A stretch of DNA of 64,000 nucleotides from Crocinitomicaceae bacterium (lineage in GTDB: Bacteria; Bacteroidota; Bacteroidia; Flavobacteriales_D; Crocinitomicaceae): the NCBI GenBank assembly GCA_017984635.1, contig JAGNZC010000009.1, forward strand, positions 1-64,000. Reading direction: 5' to 3'. The translations under genes and the position numbers were made by a program. Position 1 is the stretch's first letter. Every line of letters begins with the position of its first letter. Below are positions 26,462 to 34,970 of this stretch, in pieces. The notes below the pieces were generated by a model. That model was not told the DNA's origin, did no database searches, and worked only from the letters and a program-made list of their open reading frames with translations.

Positions 26462-27895
26462 TTATTCAATTACAAATTTTCTAACAGCTTGGTTTTCGCC
26501 ATCTGTCAATCGAACAAGATAAAATCCTTTTGGGAAATTGGAGCAATTAAGTTGTAAAGTTCCTGAAGTTGGTTGAACGTCAATTAATTCTCCAATATTG
26601 GAATACACTTCAATAATTCCTGATTTGTTAGACGTAATCGTAACTTCCCCTTGTGATGGATTTGGATACATTGACCACGTAGCATCTTCGACTTGATCCA
26701 AGGCCAAAATAGATTGTGTATTCAATAAGCTGATGGTTGGAAACTCACTGTTTGGTCCAATTTTCAATGCAAATGCTAAAGAACCTCCAAATTCATTGGA
26801 AGTAATTGTTCCAACAGAAATCAATCCATTGTCTTTCGTTTTAATGAGATGATTTCCTTTTTCAGTATACATCATGGTAACATTGATACTTACATCTTCC
26901 CATGTGAAATCGCTTGAAAAGCGTTCGTAGCCATTGTCCCAACTATTACTTGCAGAATATTGATTTTTATAACTGCTCGATATAAATAATTTACCTGCAT
27001 TACCAATTTGTTCAATGCCTTCATGAATAATATCACCTTGGTCGTGTGTTTCAATGCTTGCTTCAATAACACCTTGAACATCCATACGCAATTGCCAACT
27101 ATCCAGATCCCCCAATGGATGCGTATGTGTTCCAACTCCTTTTAATTTATCGGCTACAATAAAGAAATCATTAAGTGCATATGCCCCATTTGCACCAATT
27201 TCTTTTTGCCAAATAATTTGACCATTCGTTAAAAACTTCAATACATATCCTTTTGTTAAAGTAGAATCAACGTTGTAATAATACCCAACAGCAAAAAATG
27301 TTGAGTCATTCAGTTGCCGAATGGCTTTTAATCCATCATCTCCAAATGAACCGTAAGATTTACTCCAAACGGTATCTCCAGCTAAATTCAATTTCAACAA
27401 ATAACATTCCGTTCCTTTCCCAATCGTAGCGGATTCACCAACGACATAAAGCATGGAATCTGTTCCGATGAGTGCATCATTTACTTTATCCCAACCTGGA
27501 CGTGTATAGTTTTTTTGAAGAATTACTGTTCCATTAGTATTCGTTTTCAGTAAAAAACAATCGTAATCGCCGGTTAAATTAGAATTACTCGAGCCAATAA
27601 TATAATAAACAGAATCTCCAGCATTAATAACACGATTAGCAACATCACTCTCACTACCACCGTATTCTTTTGACCATTCAAAAATACCTTCTTTCGTCAT
27701 TTTCATTAAAAAGGCTTGATTCGAACCAGCATTAAAACTACTAGAACTTCCACAAATTAGGTAGGAAGAATCAGCTAATTGAACTACACCATTGGCTTCA
27801 TCATAATCGTTGCCTGAAAACGATTGAAAAAAATGATTTTGAGCATAAACGTGTGATGCAACAAAAAGAAATAGTATTACGATGCTGTTTTTCAT
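26462..27895 (-). CDS. T9SS type A sorting domain-containing secreted repeat protein
   Basis: From the ATG at 27895 the protein starts MKNSIVILFLFVASHVYAQ, a good signal peptide; an upstream in-frame extension of 22 residues lacks such features. The body (about 20-400) holds repeated units of the type DSSYLICGSS, DSVYYIIGSS, DSMLYVVGES and DSTFFAVGYY, spaced about 50 residues apart, the pattern of Bacteroidota beta-propeller/delta-60-like repeats. The last 75 residues are a T9SS domain with MYPNPSQG, PKGFYLVRL and KFVIE. It is the last gene of a three-gene set with an outer-membrane protein and a lipoprotein, and starts 2 bp after the upstream stop. Confidence 0.82.
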   Translation of the reverse strand: MKNSIVILFLFVASHVYAQNHFFQSFSGNDYDEANGVVQLADSSYLICGSSSSFNAGSNQAFLMKMTKEGIFEWSKEYGGSESDVANRVINAGDSVYYIIGSSNSNLTGDYDCFLLKTNTNGTVILQKNYTRPGWDKVNDALIGTDSMLYVVGESATIGKGTECYLLKLNLAGDTVWSKSYGSFGDDGLKAIRQLNDSTFFAVGYYYNVDSTLTKGYVLKFLTNGQIIWQKEIGANGAYALNDFFIVADKLKGVGTHTHPLGDLDSWQLRMDVQGVIEASIETHDQGDIIHEGIEQIGNAGKLFISSSYKNQYSASNSWDNGYERFSSDFTWEDVSINVTMMYTEKGNHLIKTKDNGLISVGTITSNEFGGSLAFALKIGPNSEFPTISLLNTQSILALDQVEDATWSMYPNPSQGEVTITSNKSGIIEVYSNIGELIDVQPTSGTLQLNCSNFPKGFYLVRLTDGENQAVRKFVIE

Positions 27896-27896
27896 T

Positions 27897-29120
27897 TTAT
27901 AAATTATAATTGAATGAAAAAGTGTAAGCTTGTCCCCTGCCTTGGTTTGAGAACGAACCATAAATGTCTTCCGATGCTAGTTTAACAGTTAAATGATTCA
28001 AACGAAGCGCACCAAAAACACTTGCTCTAAAATTAGTAAACCCACCGTATGATCCAACACAACCAATTTGTACGTGCTTGCCTAATTTATAATTCCCTCC
28101 AACATACAACAAGGGTGAATATCCAGCGATAAAATACATGCGAATTCCAAAAATACTTTGCAGGTTTCGATTTGACATTGCATCAGCAATCTTACCTATT
28201 TGAAGAAATCCTGGAAGAAAAAAAAATTGATTTTTGTCTTCTGTTTTTTGAATTCCCAGTGAATCTAACAAAGCGGTATTTGTCCAACCTGAACTTTGAT
28301 TAAACAATTGATCAAACGTTGCGCCAGTATAGTTATGTCCGCTACTCATGTCATAAGTTATCACTGGACTTGTTGTGAATCCTAAGCCAATATTTTTAGC
28401 TGATAATTGAAGAATAGCTGTTCTGTTTTCATTGATCAAAAAAGGTAAATTATATTCACCATCAATTCCAATTCCATATCCGGCATACAATGAATTTGAA
28501 TAAGTATAACTCATTGTACCTTTTAATAAAACTGACAAAGAATCGCCATTTGAAGATTGGAAAAGTTGACCATTTTGAAAGCCCCCTTTTGCAAAAGCAT
28601 TTATTCCGTAAGCATTTACTGTTATGTATGATTTTGTTTTTTTATGAATGAAGCCAAATCCAATTTTTTGAAAACTCATTACATCAATTTTTGAACCTGA
28701 AAAATCAATTGATTGTCCTAAATAGTGTTGATTTCCATATAAAGTCAATCCAACTAAATCTTTTGAATAAACGGCTGAACCAATACAGTAAATACCCGTT
28801 TTTACAATAATTCCAAAATTTCGTTTTGTATTATTTTGACGGTAATTAATGTAATTCAATTCTGTTTGTAAGGTAAATCCAATCCGATTTACGGAACCAT
28901 GGTTAGCGAACGTTTGGTCTTTCAAAGGTGTATCTATTGATCCTCCAAAAATAAATTTACCAAACAGTTCATTTGTAAGTGAAGTAGCACCAAAATCTTC
29001 AAATCCATTTAAAGACCATTCACTTTTATGCACCAACGTATCGTAATTCGATGAAAAAAAAGTTTGACTTTTCACAATAAAAGCAAAGAAAACAAAACAT
29101 CCTACTAGGTATTTTTTCAT
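27897..29120 (-). CDS. Predicted outer-membrane beta-barrel protein (DUF5723-like)
   Basis: A 407-residue exported protein with signal peptide (1-18, ending VKSQ) and no lipobox. The rest alternates polar and aromatic/hydrophobic residues in short strands, for example GFTLQTELNYINYR, YSNSLYAGYGIGIDG and HVQIGCVGSYGGF, and ends in a phenylalanine- and tyrosine-rich strand (TFSFNYNL), typical of an outer-membrane barrel. The pattern resembles Bacteroidota DUF5723 proteins, which I cannot confirm without a profile search. It overlaps the upstream lipoprotein gene by 4 bp and is followed at once by a T9SS cargo gene. Confidence 0.65.
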   Translation of the reverse strand: MKKYLVGCFVFFAFIVKSQTFFSSNYDTLVHKSEWSLNGFEDFGATSLTNELFGKFIFGGSIDTPLKDQTFANHGSVNRIGFTLQTELNYINYRQNNTKRNFGIIVKTGIYCIGSAVYSKDLVGLTLYGNQHYLGQSIDFSGSKIDVMSFQKIGFGFIHKKTKSYITVNAYGINAFAKGGFQNGQLFQSSNGDSLSVLLKGTMSYTYSNSLYAGYGIGIDGEYNLPFLINENRTAILQLSAKNIGLGFTTSPVITYDMSSGHNYTGATFDQLFNQSSGWTNTALLDSLGIQKTEDKNQFFFLPGFLQIGKIADAMSNRNLQSIFGIRMYFIAGYSPLLYVGGNYKLGKHVQIGCVGSYGGFTNFRASVFGALRLNHLTVKLASEDIYGSFSNQGRGQAYTFSFNYNL

Positions 29121-30697
29121 TCTATTACTGTTTTAAATTTGAAAAAAGCTTTCATTTTAACAGCAATGAATGCACCTGCGGGAATTGAAACTTGACCATT
29201 TGATGTTGGATTAATTGGCGTATCTAACTTTGTTGAAAGATAGACATATTTCACTTTATCGATGTGTTCAACCAACGATGCCGGAAAAGCAATTTCAATA
29301 TGCGTTTGTCTTTTTTGAATTCCATCCGAAGGATCAATTGTTCCTGTCAATGAACTTTCTACCATTGATGGCACATTTAACAAATGAAAAGGCAACTGAT
29401 TTTCATCAAGAAAATGCAATTTCAAATCACTTTTAAATGGAAAACCGTTAGAAATATCTAAGACCAATTTCCCTGAAGCAATGTGCGATTTTTTTGGATC
29501 ATTCGAAAGATCTAAATTGAAAGTGTCTGAAAATGTCAATCCATCCAACCCAACAACTAAGGGCATTTGCGCTTTTAATTTTATTTTTAAACGACTATTT
29601 GAAAAAATCTCATTCCATCCTCCACTAACATTTCCCCATGGATTTAATTGCACAGCATATGAAATGGTATGTTTATTTCCTAAATTTTCAATATAATTCT
29701 CTAAGTTGCTATTAGAAGAGTTAAATACAATGATTGCTTGAGCAGGTACAAAAGATTGCATATTACCAATTGCCTCATCAATAAAAAACGATGATCCAAT
29801 TTGAGGATGCGTCAATGCAATTGTTTGTAATTGATTGTTGCTGTTTTCAATTTTAGAAATTAAAACTTTCGCGCCAATTTTCATTCCATTCTCTACTTCT
29901 AATTGAACAGTTGGACTAGGAATATCAATTGAACCACTTGTGTTTTTTATAAAGTCAAGGTTAAAAATGGTTGTATCTGTAACCGTTTTATTTCCAAAAT
30001 AACCTTTTACATAATCAAATTGCAATGATTTAAATGCAGCTTTAAATTTAAATTCTTGTGTATTGTGAATCACAACAGCTGGACCATTTGGATCTGATTT
30101 TATAACCAATTGTGAAATTAATTTATTGAAAGAAGTTCCATTTTGACCCGTTAAATCAAAATTATAATCAGTAAGCGTTAATGTAATATTTGTTGTAGAA
30201 GGTGCAGAAATTGAACCCGCTTCTGCAATAAAATTTTGTTGAAAAGGAATTCCGTTTTTGGTTAATCCAGGTAAATATACCGTGAAATACGTTTTCGTCT
30301 CAATCGGATTATAAACCGTTAATTCTATTTTTCCAGCTGAAAGGTGTGCTTTTTTTAATTGTATATCTTGTAGTGAAAAAGTATGTTCTTCTACTTCATT
30401 CACGAATGAGAATCCTGCTGGAACATTAAAATTCGCAAATAAAGTAGAGAATTTTTGTTCAATAAATGTATCTGGAACTGCAACAATATCACTTAAACCA
30501 AGATCAGCAATTGTGCGTGTTAAATCGACTTGATAAAAAAGAGATGGAGCAACACCTAAAGTTGAATCATTTTCTAAATTCTTCAGGGATAATGTGTCAT
30601 TTACGATTGGAACAACCCAATCCGTATCCCAAGTAGTAGCTTCTTTTTTACAAGACATGACTACTAAAAGAGAAAGTAATACCATGATAGATTTCAC
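29117..30697 (-). CDS. Predicted lipoprotein of unknown function
   Basis: A 526-residue protein. I place the start at the GTG at 30697, giving a basic residue then a hydrophobic stretch with lipobox LLVVMSC at about residues 12-18; an ATG at 30685 is the alternative and an extended frame into the thiolase gene is unlikely. After the acylated Cys comes KKEATTWDTDWVVPIVNDTL and then a long all-beta region without known motifs. It begins 34 bp after the thiolase stop and ends overlapping the outer-membrane protein gene. Lipid anchoring and the downstream barrel and T9SS genes suggest a shared cell-surface function, which is inference. Confidence 0.65.
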   Translation of the reverse strand: MKSIMVLLSLLVVMSCKKEATTWDTDWVVPIVNDTLSLKNLENDSTLGVAPSLFYQVDLTRTIADLGLSDIVAVPDTFIEQKFSTLFANFNVPAGFSFVNEVEEHTFSLQDIQLKKAHLSAGKIELTVYNPIETKTYFTVYLPGLTKNGIPFQQNFIAEAGSISAPSTTNITLTLTDYNFDLTGQNGTSFNKLISQLVIKSDPNGPAVVIHNTQEFKFKAAFKSLQFDYVKGYFGNKTVTDTTIFNLDFIKNTSGSIDIPSPTVQLEVENGMKIGAKVLISKIENSNNQLQTIALTHPQIGSSFFIDEAIGNMQSFVPAQAIIVFNSSNSNLENYIENLGNKHTISYAVQLNPWGNVSGGWNEIFSNSRLKIKLKAQMPLVVGLDGLTFSDTFNLDLSNDPKKSHIASGKLVLDISNGFPFKSDLKLHFLDENQLPFHLLNVPSMVESSLTGTIDPSDGIQKRQTHIEIAFPASLVEHIDKVKYVYLSTKLDTPINPTSNGQVSIPAGAFIAVKMKAFFKFKTVIE

Positions 30698-30731
30698 GGT
30701 AAATAAACGGTATTTACTATTTGTATGTTGC

Positions 30732-31940
30732 TTACACACGTTCAATAATTGTTGCGTAACCTTGGCCAACCCCAATACACATTGTAACCAAAGCATATTG
30801 TTTGTTCGTGCGTTGTAATTCTAATGCTGCACTTAATAAAATTCGACCGCCTGTCATTCCAAGTGGATGACCCAATGCAATTGCACCACCATTTGGATTA
30901 ATTCTTGGATCGTTATCCGCTAAGCCCATTTTACGAGTACAAGCCAAAACTTGTGCTGCAAAAGCTTCATTTAACTCTAAGACATCCATTTGATCAAGTG
31001 TTAAACCTGTTCGTTTTAATACTTTTTCGCTTGCATAAACAGGGCCAATACCCATAATTCTTGGTTCAACACCCGCAACAGCTGCTCCAACAATTCGAGC
31101 AATTGGTTTTAAATTATTAGTGATAACTGCCTGTTCAGAAGCCATCAATAAAGCAACTGCACCATCATTTAATCCAGATGAATTACCTGCTGTAACACTT
31201 CCGTCTTTTTTGAATGCAGCTCTTAATCCAGCCAAACTTTCAATTGTTGTTGAAGGTCGAGCAAACTCATCTTCTGAAAAAATGAGTGAATCTTTTTTCT
31301 TCTGTGGAATCTCAATTGGCATAATTTCTTGCGCTAAAACACCATTTTTCATTGCAATAGCCGCTTTTTGTTGAGACCAATATGCAAATTGATCTTGAGA
31401 AGCACGATCAATTCCGTATAATTCAACTAAGTTTTCAGCTGTATTCCCCATTCCATCAACACCATACAATGCTTCCATTCTTGGGTTGATAAATCGCCAC
31501 CCGAAAGAGGAATCAAATAATTGAGCATCACGACCAAAAGCTGTGCTTGTTTTTGACATAACCCATGGTCCTCTTGTCATATTTTCAACACCACCAGCGA
31601 TATACAAATCACCTGCTCCGTCTTTAATTGCGCGAGAAGCATTGATCGTTGCAGCCATTCCAGATGCACACAATCGATTCACTGTCTCACCACCAGATTG
31701 AAAAGGTAAACCTGCTAATAATCCAGCCATTCGAGCGACATTTCTATTGTCTTCACCTGCTTGATTAGCACATCCAAGAATTACATCTTCTATTAATAAA
31801 GGATCTAAATTTGGATGACGATCCATTAAACCTTTAATAACTGTTGCAGCTAAATCATCTGGGCGAATGGTTGACAAAGTTCCACCAAAACTTCCAATTG
31901 GTGAACGCAAACCATCTACTATAAAAACATCTTTTGACAT
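30732..31940 (-). CDS. Thiolase family acetyl-CoA acyltransferase
   Basis: A 402-residue thiolase. The acyl-binding nucleophile is Cys91 in NRLCASGMAATINA, the catalytic His lies in GGAIALGHPLGMTGGR near 357, and the second Cys is in VTMCIGVGQGYA near 388. The gene fits a degradative 3-ketoacyl-CoA or acetyl-CoA acetyltransferase (FadA/PcaF type), cleaving or condensing acyl-CoAs in the cytoplasm. No other beta-oxidation gene is present here. The 148-bp gap to the divergent FAD oxidoreductase holds its promoter. The three downstream genes may share its transcript but have no metabolic link. Confidence 0.92.
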   Translation of the reverse strand: MSKDVFIVDGLRSPIGSFGGTLSTIRPDDLAATVIKGLMDRHPNLDPLLIEDVILGCANQAGEDNRNVARMAGLLAGLPFQSGGETVNRLCASGMAATINASRAIKDGAGDLYIAGGVENMTRGPWVMSKTSTAFGRDAQLFDSSFGWRFINPRMEALYGVDGMGNTAENLVELYGIDRASQDQFAYWSQQKAAIAMKNGVLAQEIMPIEIPQKKKDSLIFSEDEFARPSTTIESLAGLRAAFKKDGSVTAGNSSGLNDGAVALLMASEQAVITNNLKPIARIVGAAVAGVEPRIMGIGPVYASEKVLKRTGLTLDQMDVLELNEAFAAQVLACTRKMGLADNDPRINPNGGAIALGHPLGMTGGRILLSAALELQRTNKQYALVTMCIGVGQGYATIIERV

Positions 31941-32088
31941 ACTCTTTTTTTGATTTTATAAAGATAGTATTTTTTCAAAGTGTGTCGAATCTTGTTGATT
32001 AAAAATTCAAATTGAATTGCAATTTACCTTACTTTTTAAAGGATAAATTACTAATTTCAAACCGTAGAATAAACTTAACGAGATACCA

Positions 32089-33489
32089 ATGAGATTTTCC
32101 GACATTCAAGACAAAGACATCGCTTATTTTCAATCATTTTTAGCTGAAAACGTATTTATTGATACGGAAACAAAAGAAAAATATGGGAAAGATGAAACGG
32201 AAGATTTAGTATTCATTCCTGGCGTTGTATTAAAACCAACTACAACGGAACACGTTTCAAAAATTCTCAGCTATTGTCACGAAAATAACCTTGCTGTAAC
32301 ACCTTCTGGTGCTCGAACTGGACTAAGTGGTGGTGCATTACCCCTATTCAACGGTATTGCTTTGTCCATGGAAAAATTCAATCGAATTTTAACGATTGAT
32401 GAGCAAAATCATCAAGTTATTACAGAACCTGGCGTTATAACTCAAGAACTGCAAGATGCAGTTAAAGAAAAAGGTCTATTCTACCCGCCAGATCCAGCTA
32501 GTAAAGGAAGTTGTTTTATTGGTGGAAATGTATCTGAAAATTCAGGCGGACCTAAAGCTGTAAAATACGGTGTAACAAAAGATTATGTCTTAAATTTAGA
32601 AGTTGTATTGCCAACAGGTGAAATCATTTGGACTGGAGCCAATGTATTGAAAAACGCTACAGGTTATAATTTAACACAATTAATTATCGGTTCGGAAGGC
32701 ACGTTAGCAGTGATCACCAAAATTGTGTTAAAATTAATTCCTCACCCTACGCAAACATTGTTGATGCTTGTACCATTTTACAATGCTGAAAAAGCGTGTG
32801 AAGCAGTTGCATCCATTTTTCAAGCTGGAATTACGCCAAGTGGATTAGAATTTATGGAACGTGATGCCTTAACTTGGACACAAGCATTTACAAAAGATTT
32901 CACCATAGAAGTCAAAGAAAACCATGCCGCTCATTTGTTAATTGAAGTGGATGGATTTGATTCGGAAGTATTAATGAAGGAATGCGAACAAATCATGACT
33001 GTTTTAGAACAATTTGAAACAGATGAAATTTTGTTTGCAGAAACCGAAGCACAAAAAAACAGTTTATGGTCGTTGAGAAGAAAAGTTGGAGAAGCGGTGA
33101 AATCACAATCGATTTACAAAGAAGAGGATACTGTTGTGCCACGTTTTGAATTACCTAAACTATTAGAACGAACAAAAGCCATTTGCAAAAAGTATGGCTT
33201 GCATTCTGTTTGTTATGGGCATGCTGGTGATGGAAACTTACACATCAATATTATCAAAGGTGAACTAAATGATGAAAAATGGAACAACGAATTGCCAATT
33301 GCGATTCGTGAATTATTCATAGAAGTAGTAAAATTAGGCGGAACCTTATCAGGCGAACATGGAATTGGATTAGTACAACAATCCTACATGGACATTGCTT
33401 TTCCTGAAGTCACATTGAATTTAATGCGAGAAATAAAACGTGTTTTTGATCCGAAAAACATCTTAAATCCTGGAAAGATTTTTAATTAA
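32089..33489 (+). CDS. FAD-binding oxidoreductase (GlcD/D-lactate dehydrogenase type)
   Basis: A 466-residue flavoprotein of the FAD_binding_4 plus FAD-oxidase C family. The N-terminal FAD domain contains VTPSGARTGLSGGALP, CFIGGNVSENSGGPKAVKYG and GSEGTLAVITK. The C-terminal half has the family-typical HAGDGNLHINI and GTLSGEHGIGLVQ, the His residues of which belong to the active site and metal site. Members oxidise D-2-hydroxyacids such as glycolate or D-lactate. The substrate is not fixed by sequence. It is a single gene whose stop shares TTAA with DUF4924. Confidence 0.9.
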   Translation: MRFSDIQDKDIAYFQSFLAENVFIDTETKEKYGKDETEDLVFIPGVVLKPTTTEHVSKILSYCHENNLAVTPSGARTGLSGGALPLFNGIALSMEKFNRILTIDEQNHQVITEPGVITQELQDAVKEKGLFYPPDPASKGSCFIGGNVSENSGGPKAVKYGVTKDYVLNLEVVLPTGEIIWTGANVLKNATGYNLTQLIIGSEGTLAVITKIVLKLIPHPTQTLLMLVPFYNAEKACEAVASIFQAGITPSGLEFMERDALTWTQAFTKDFTIEVKENHAAHLLIEVDGFDSEVLMKECEQIMTVLEQFETDEILFAETEAQKNSLWSLRRKVGEAVKSQSIYKEEDTVVPRFELPKLLERTKAICKKYGLHSVCYGHAGDGNLHINIIKGELNDEKWNNELPIAIRELFIEVVKLGGTLSGEHGIGLVQQSYMDIAFPEVTLNLMREIKRVFDPKNILNPGKIFN

Positions 33490-34037
33490 TTATTTAAAAA
33501 ATTTAATTCTCCAGACTTCATTTGTTTGTACGTTCTTGCAATGTATGCTAACAAAACACGCATCGCATCAAACGCTTCTTCCGTTTCCGCACTGATTTCT
33601 TGTTTTTTCAAACGTAACAATAATTTCATGTACATCGCATGAAACAATAATTCAATGTGATTTTTATCTTTTAAATTCGATTTTTCTTTGAATTCATCAA
33701 TGTAAGGCGTTGCTGTTTCAAATAACACCTTGTATTTATCATCTTTCGACATGTTTAATAACATGTTGTGCAAATACGATAATTCTACCAACACATCTTT
33801 TACATCGTGTAAATGTCCAATTTTTTCAATTTTTTGCGATTGCATCTGCGTAATTAACCCTTTGTACCATTGGCGGTATTGATCAGTGAATGAAGCATCT
33901 GGCAATTGAGGCTGCACATATTCATTGATTATTTTCTCTAAATCAAAATCATATGCACGAATCAAATCTTCAATTTGAAACATGTATAAGATATATTCAG
34001 CAATATTTTCTTGTTGTTTTTGTTGCGCGACGAACAT
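33486..34037 (-). CDS. DUF4924 family protein
   Basis: A 183-residue all-helical cytoplasmic protein matching the Bacteroidota-specific DUF4924 family as I know it: the N-terminus IAEYILYMFQIEDLIRAY, a central LSYLHNMLLNMS helix, and a C-terminal HAMYMKLLLRLKKQEIS with a final ARTYKQMKSGELNFL. The function is unknown. It is the last gene of a small operon with the Skp-like lipoprotein (2 bp between) and a 79-residue protein. Confidence 0.75.
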   Translation of the reverse strand: MFVAQQKQQENIAEYILYMFQIEDLIRAYDFDLEKIINEYVQPQLPDASFTDQYRQWYKGLITQMQSQKIEKIGHLHDVKDVLVELSYLHNMLLNMSKDDKYKVLFETATPYIDEFKEKSNLKDKNHIELLFHAMYMKLLLRLKKQEISAETEEAFDAMRVLLAYIARTYKQMKSGELNFLNN

Positions 34038-34039
34038 AT

Positions 34040-34633
34040 TTATTTTTTAAGGTCTTTGTCAATTTCTGCTTGATTCTGATTTAAAAATGCTGCAAATTCC
34101 TTTGTTACATCCATTGAACCATTGATGTAATTGATTTGACCTCCAGGACCATTAATCAACATGATATCAATGTTATTTTGCTCACAAAACTTCTTTCCTA
34201 ACGATTCGATTTTTTTACTGATTGCTTCCAGTTTTTTCATCGTTTCATTTTCTAAACGTGCACCTTCATTTTGCTGATATTGCATCAACTCACCTTCCAT
34301 GCGTTGCGCATTTTGTTGAATTTGAACTTGTTCATTTTCAGACAACAATCCATTTTGCAATTTCTCATTGTTACGAATGATATAACTTTGGTACTCTTTC
34401 GTTCTACGTTGAACTTCACTTTGAAAAACTTTTTGTTTTTTAGTTACAATCGCTTCTTCTTTTTTTAAGAAATCAAAATACACTTTTAAACTATCACTAT
34501 TGTAATAGGTGATTTTCAACCCTTTTAAATCTCTTGATTCAACTTTTGGAGTAACCGAAGCTTCTTTTTTTTCAGACTTACCACATGCAATCAATGCACC
34601 TGTCAACAATGTGAAAACAATAATTTTTTTCAT
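34040..34633 (-). CDS. OmpH/Skp-like lipoprotein
   Basis: From the ATG at 34633 the protein has 197 residues. The signal sequence MKKIIVFTLLTGALIACGK has a lipobox (LIAC), so it should be a lipoprotein. The rest is one long charged helical domain (about 50-160) with EEAIVTKKQKVFQSEVQRR and the C-terminal NNIDIMLINGPGG block typical of the OmpH/Skp family of periplasmic chaperones for outer-membrane proteins. Skp itself is soluble; anchoring makes this a variant. The gene lies 10 bp after a small protein gene and 2 bp before DUF4924. Confidence 0.8.
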   Translation of the reverse strand: MKKIIVFTLLTGALIACGKSEKKEASVTPKVESRDLKGLKITYYNSDSLKVYFDFLKKEEAIVTKKQKVFQSEVQRRTKEYQSYIIRNNEKLQNGLLSENEQVQIQQNAQRMEGELMQYQQNEGARLENETMKKLEAISKKIESLGKKFCEQNNIDIMLINGPGGQINYINGSMDVTKEFAAFLNQNQAEIDKDLKK

Positions 34634-34643
34634 GAATAACCTT

Positions 34644-34883
34644 TTAACTAGTTTGAAATGCTGCTTGCCAATCATTTCTCATTTCAATGAAACGGTTCAA
34701 GCAATTTTTTAAAAACTCTGGAGTAACCATTCTCTCAATTGCATCAAGAGATGTCACCTCTAATTCACCAATTTTATATAATTGCTCAAATTGATCAATT
34801 TCAATTTTCAGAATGTACTTTGCATTGTAATTCATTAATTGAATTTTAAATCGTTCGTGCGGAATATCTTTAATGTGGCGCAT
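34644..34883 (-). CDS. Small conserved-looking protein of unknown function
   Basis: A 79-residue cytoplasmic protein, mixed strand then helix, with ILKIEIDQFEQLYKIGELEV and an aromatic C-terminal helix RFIEMRNDWQAA. I do not recognise it. It is supported as real by a TAATTTTG box about 15 nt upstream, an ATG start, and tight spacing to the Skp-like gene downstream in the same direction. Confidence 0.5.
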   Translation of the reverse strand: MRHIKDIPHERFKIQLMNYNAKYILKIEIDQFEQLYKIGELEVTSLDAIERMVTPEFLKNCLNRFIEMRNDWQAAFQTS

Positions 34884-34970
34884 TTTTTCTTTTTTACAAA
34901 ATTAATAGAAAATTAGAATTTTAAACGCTTATATCCATCAATTAGTTTTAAATTTAAACGATTGATCATT

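Noticed and set aside
27896..27961. A 22-residue N-terminal extension of the T9SS protein ending at 26462
   Set aside because: It overlaps the end of the outer-membrane protein gene and hides the signal peptide that begins at the ATG at 27895.
30698..30796. A 33-residue extension of the lipoprotein into the thiolase gene
   Set aside because: The extension has no signal peptide features, and the lipobox lies correctly only when translation begins at the GTG or ATG at 30697/30685.
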